From positions 26,109 to 90,108 of the forward strand of contig NZ_AZXF01000013.1 in assembly GCF_000515115.1 (NCBI RefSeq): a DNA stretch of 64,000 nt. Direction: 5' to 3'. The notes beneath the pieces are model-generated. The model saw only the letters and a program-made list of their open reading frames with translations, did not search any database and was not told the DNA's origin. This document shows, one piece after another, positions 63,003-64,000 of this stretch. Position 1 is the first letter of the stretch. Each line of letters starts with the position of its first letter. A program made the translations under genes and the position numbers. The stretch comes from Nocardiopsis sp. CNT312 (GTDB lineage: Bacteria; Actinomycetota; Actinomycetes; Streptosporangiales; Streptosporangiaceae).

Positions 63003-64000
63003 TCACATCGCGGGGATGTGCGCGCACTGACGGGGAGAGAGGTGGCCGCGCAGCCGCCACACCGTCAGCGCGTGGCCCAACGCACCGGCCGCCACGGCCG
63101 CCGCCAGCACGGCGAACCCCTCGCCCAGGGTCGCCCGTGCGAGCAGGGGGAGGGAGGCGAACCAGCAGAGCGCGCTGCCCGTGGCGATCATCACCGGGCC
63201 GTTGAACGGGTACAGCCTCACCTGGTGCCGCAACTGCCACAGTGGCAGCAGCTTGCGCACCGCTTGGGCCGCCACCAGCGCCACCGCCGCCCCGGTCGCG
63301 CCCAGTACGGGGATCAGGGCCGCGCACCCCAGGAGGTTCACCGCCAGGGACAGGCCGTTGTTGAGCAGGTTGAGCCCGGTCCGCCCGCTCATCGTCAGCA
63401 CCAGGTCGCCCATGCCCAGCGCGGACGCGGTGAGCTGGCCGGCGCACACCACGGCCAGCGCCGTGGCGCCCGTGGCGTAGTCCGGGCCGAACAGGGCCAT
63501 GATCAGGGGCGCGCATCCCAGACCGGTGAGGTACAGGGGCCACGTCACGCACACCAGCCACGACGTCCCCGCTTGGTACAGGGTGCGCACACCCGTGTGG
63601 TCCTCCTCCGCCGCTAGTTCCGCGAACCGGGGCTGGGCCGCCGACAGCACCGCCTGCGTGGCGAACTGCCCGCCGACCATGATCCGGGTCGAGGCCGTGA
63701 ACACCGCGGCCTCCGCGAGCCCGCCCAGGAACGCCGCCAGCACCACTCCGCCGCGCTGCACGCCCATCTGTGCGATCCCGGCCACCGCGCGCGGCAGCGC
63801 GAACCCCCAGAACGTCCGCGGCGTGACCCCCTCCGCAGTGTCCCCCGCACCGAGGGGCGGTCTCCGGGCGGCGCCCCGCGAGAGGATCCGGCCCAGCCAG
63901 AACCAGGCCAGCACGGCCGCGGGCAGGTACGGTCCCGCCCACGCGAGGGTCAGCAGACCCGCCGACCCCGACAGCCCCACCGCCACCACCAGCCCCAACT
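63003..64000 (-). CDS. Polysaccharide flippase (Wzx/MATE-like), N-terminus outside window
   Basis: At least 332 codons; the gene continues beyond the right edge. Hydrophobic helices repeat through the sequence, at least eight seen: LSGSAGLLTLAWAGPYLPAAVLAWFWLG, TFWGFALPRAVAGIAQMG, GVVLAAFLGGLAEAAVFTAST, LVCVTWPLYLTGLGCAPLIMALFG, LNLLNNGLSLAVNLLGCAALIPVLGATGAAVALVAAQA and others. LGATGAAVALVAAQAVRKLLPLWQL is the typical C-half motif of polysaccharide export proteins. It would flip the lipid-linked repeat unit. It is followed closely by the Alg14-like gene. Confidence 0.85.
   Translation of the reverse strand, partial: LGLVVAVGLSGSAGLLTLAWAGPYLPAAVLAWFWLGRILSRGAARRPPLGAGDTAEGVTPRTFWGFALPRAVAGIAQMGVQRGGVVLAAFLGGLAEAAVFTASTRIMVGGQFATQAVLSAAQPRFAELAAEEDHTGVRTLYQAGTSWLVCVTWPLYLTGLGCAPLIMALFGPDYATGATALAVVCAGQLTASALGMGDLVLTMSGRTGLNLLNNGLSLAVNLLGCAALIPVLGATGAAVALVAAQAVRKLLPLWQLRHQVRLYPFNGPVMIATGSALCWFASLPLLARATLGEGFAVLAAAVAAGALGHALTVWRLRGHLSPRQCAHIPAM

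Overview
The window is about 64 kb of very GC-rich DNA (roughly 70% or more by eye) with strong third-position GC bias, many GTG/TTG starts and dense convergent or antisense open frames. Gene content and order point to a filamentous actinomycete of the Streptosporangiales, most like Nocardiopsis. The supporting evidence is the alr-tsaE-tsaB-rimI-tsaD block, groES-groEL1 with a CIRCE site, a ShbA/SigD-like sigma factor followed by guaB and guaB3, and the tRNA-Gln-glmU-prs-rplY-pth block. The genus is an inference from synteny; no 16S gene is present.

Layout. 1-1.7 kb: end of a MHYT-domain membrane protein, a small hypothetical protein and a DUF6069-like membrane protein. 1.75-5.6 kb: alanine racemase and the t6A tRNA-modification operon. 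5.6-10.9 kb: HxlR regulator divergent from an aldo/keto reductase, a secreted protein of unknown fold, an MDR dehydrogenase and a TspO-like protein. 10.9-14.6 kb: a 671-residue coiled-coil protein and a THUMP-like methyltransferase. 14.6-22.8 kb: CIRCE-groES-groEL1, sigma factor, guaB, a Kelch lipoprotein, a ricin-type lectin and guaB3. 22.8-32 kb: glpD, then a two-component system beside a TAXI-TRAP transporter that has two TAXI binding proteins. 32-34.5 kb: a TPR-like protein overlapping a polynucleotide kinase-phosphatase without a ligase domain. 34.7-41 kb: secreted ExeM/NucH nuclease, guaA and a receptor Ser/Thr kinase. 41-47 kb: ispE, a split transketolase, a solitary TnpB element and an ABC-F ATPase. 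47-49.4 kb: MarR, then a desaturase-TetR operon behind tandem palindromes. 49.4-54 kb: tRNA-Gln, glmU, prs, rplY, pth. 54.2-64 kb: a surface-polysaccharide locus.

How parts work together. The last 10 kb combines a polyprenyl-phosphate sugar transferase, a CysQ-like phosphatase, ATP sulfurylase (cysD, cysN), a PAPS-type sulfotransferase, a secreted GH26-like hydrolase, an Alg14-like protein, an Alg13-GT2 fusion and a Wzx-like flippase. This is the make-up expected for a sulfated exopolysaccharide and is the best candidate for an undescribed system here. The second is the TAXI-TRAP region, where the extra TAXI protein sits tail-to-tail with a sensor kinase and may be its ligand-presenting partner. 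Purine synthesis is spread over guaB, guaB3 and guaA, with prs supplying PRPP.

Caveats: starts were chosen from Shine-Dalgarno sequences, overlaps and family lengths; no homology search was possible, so family names rest on recognised motifs.
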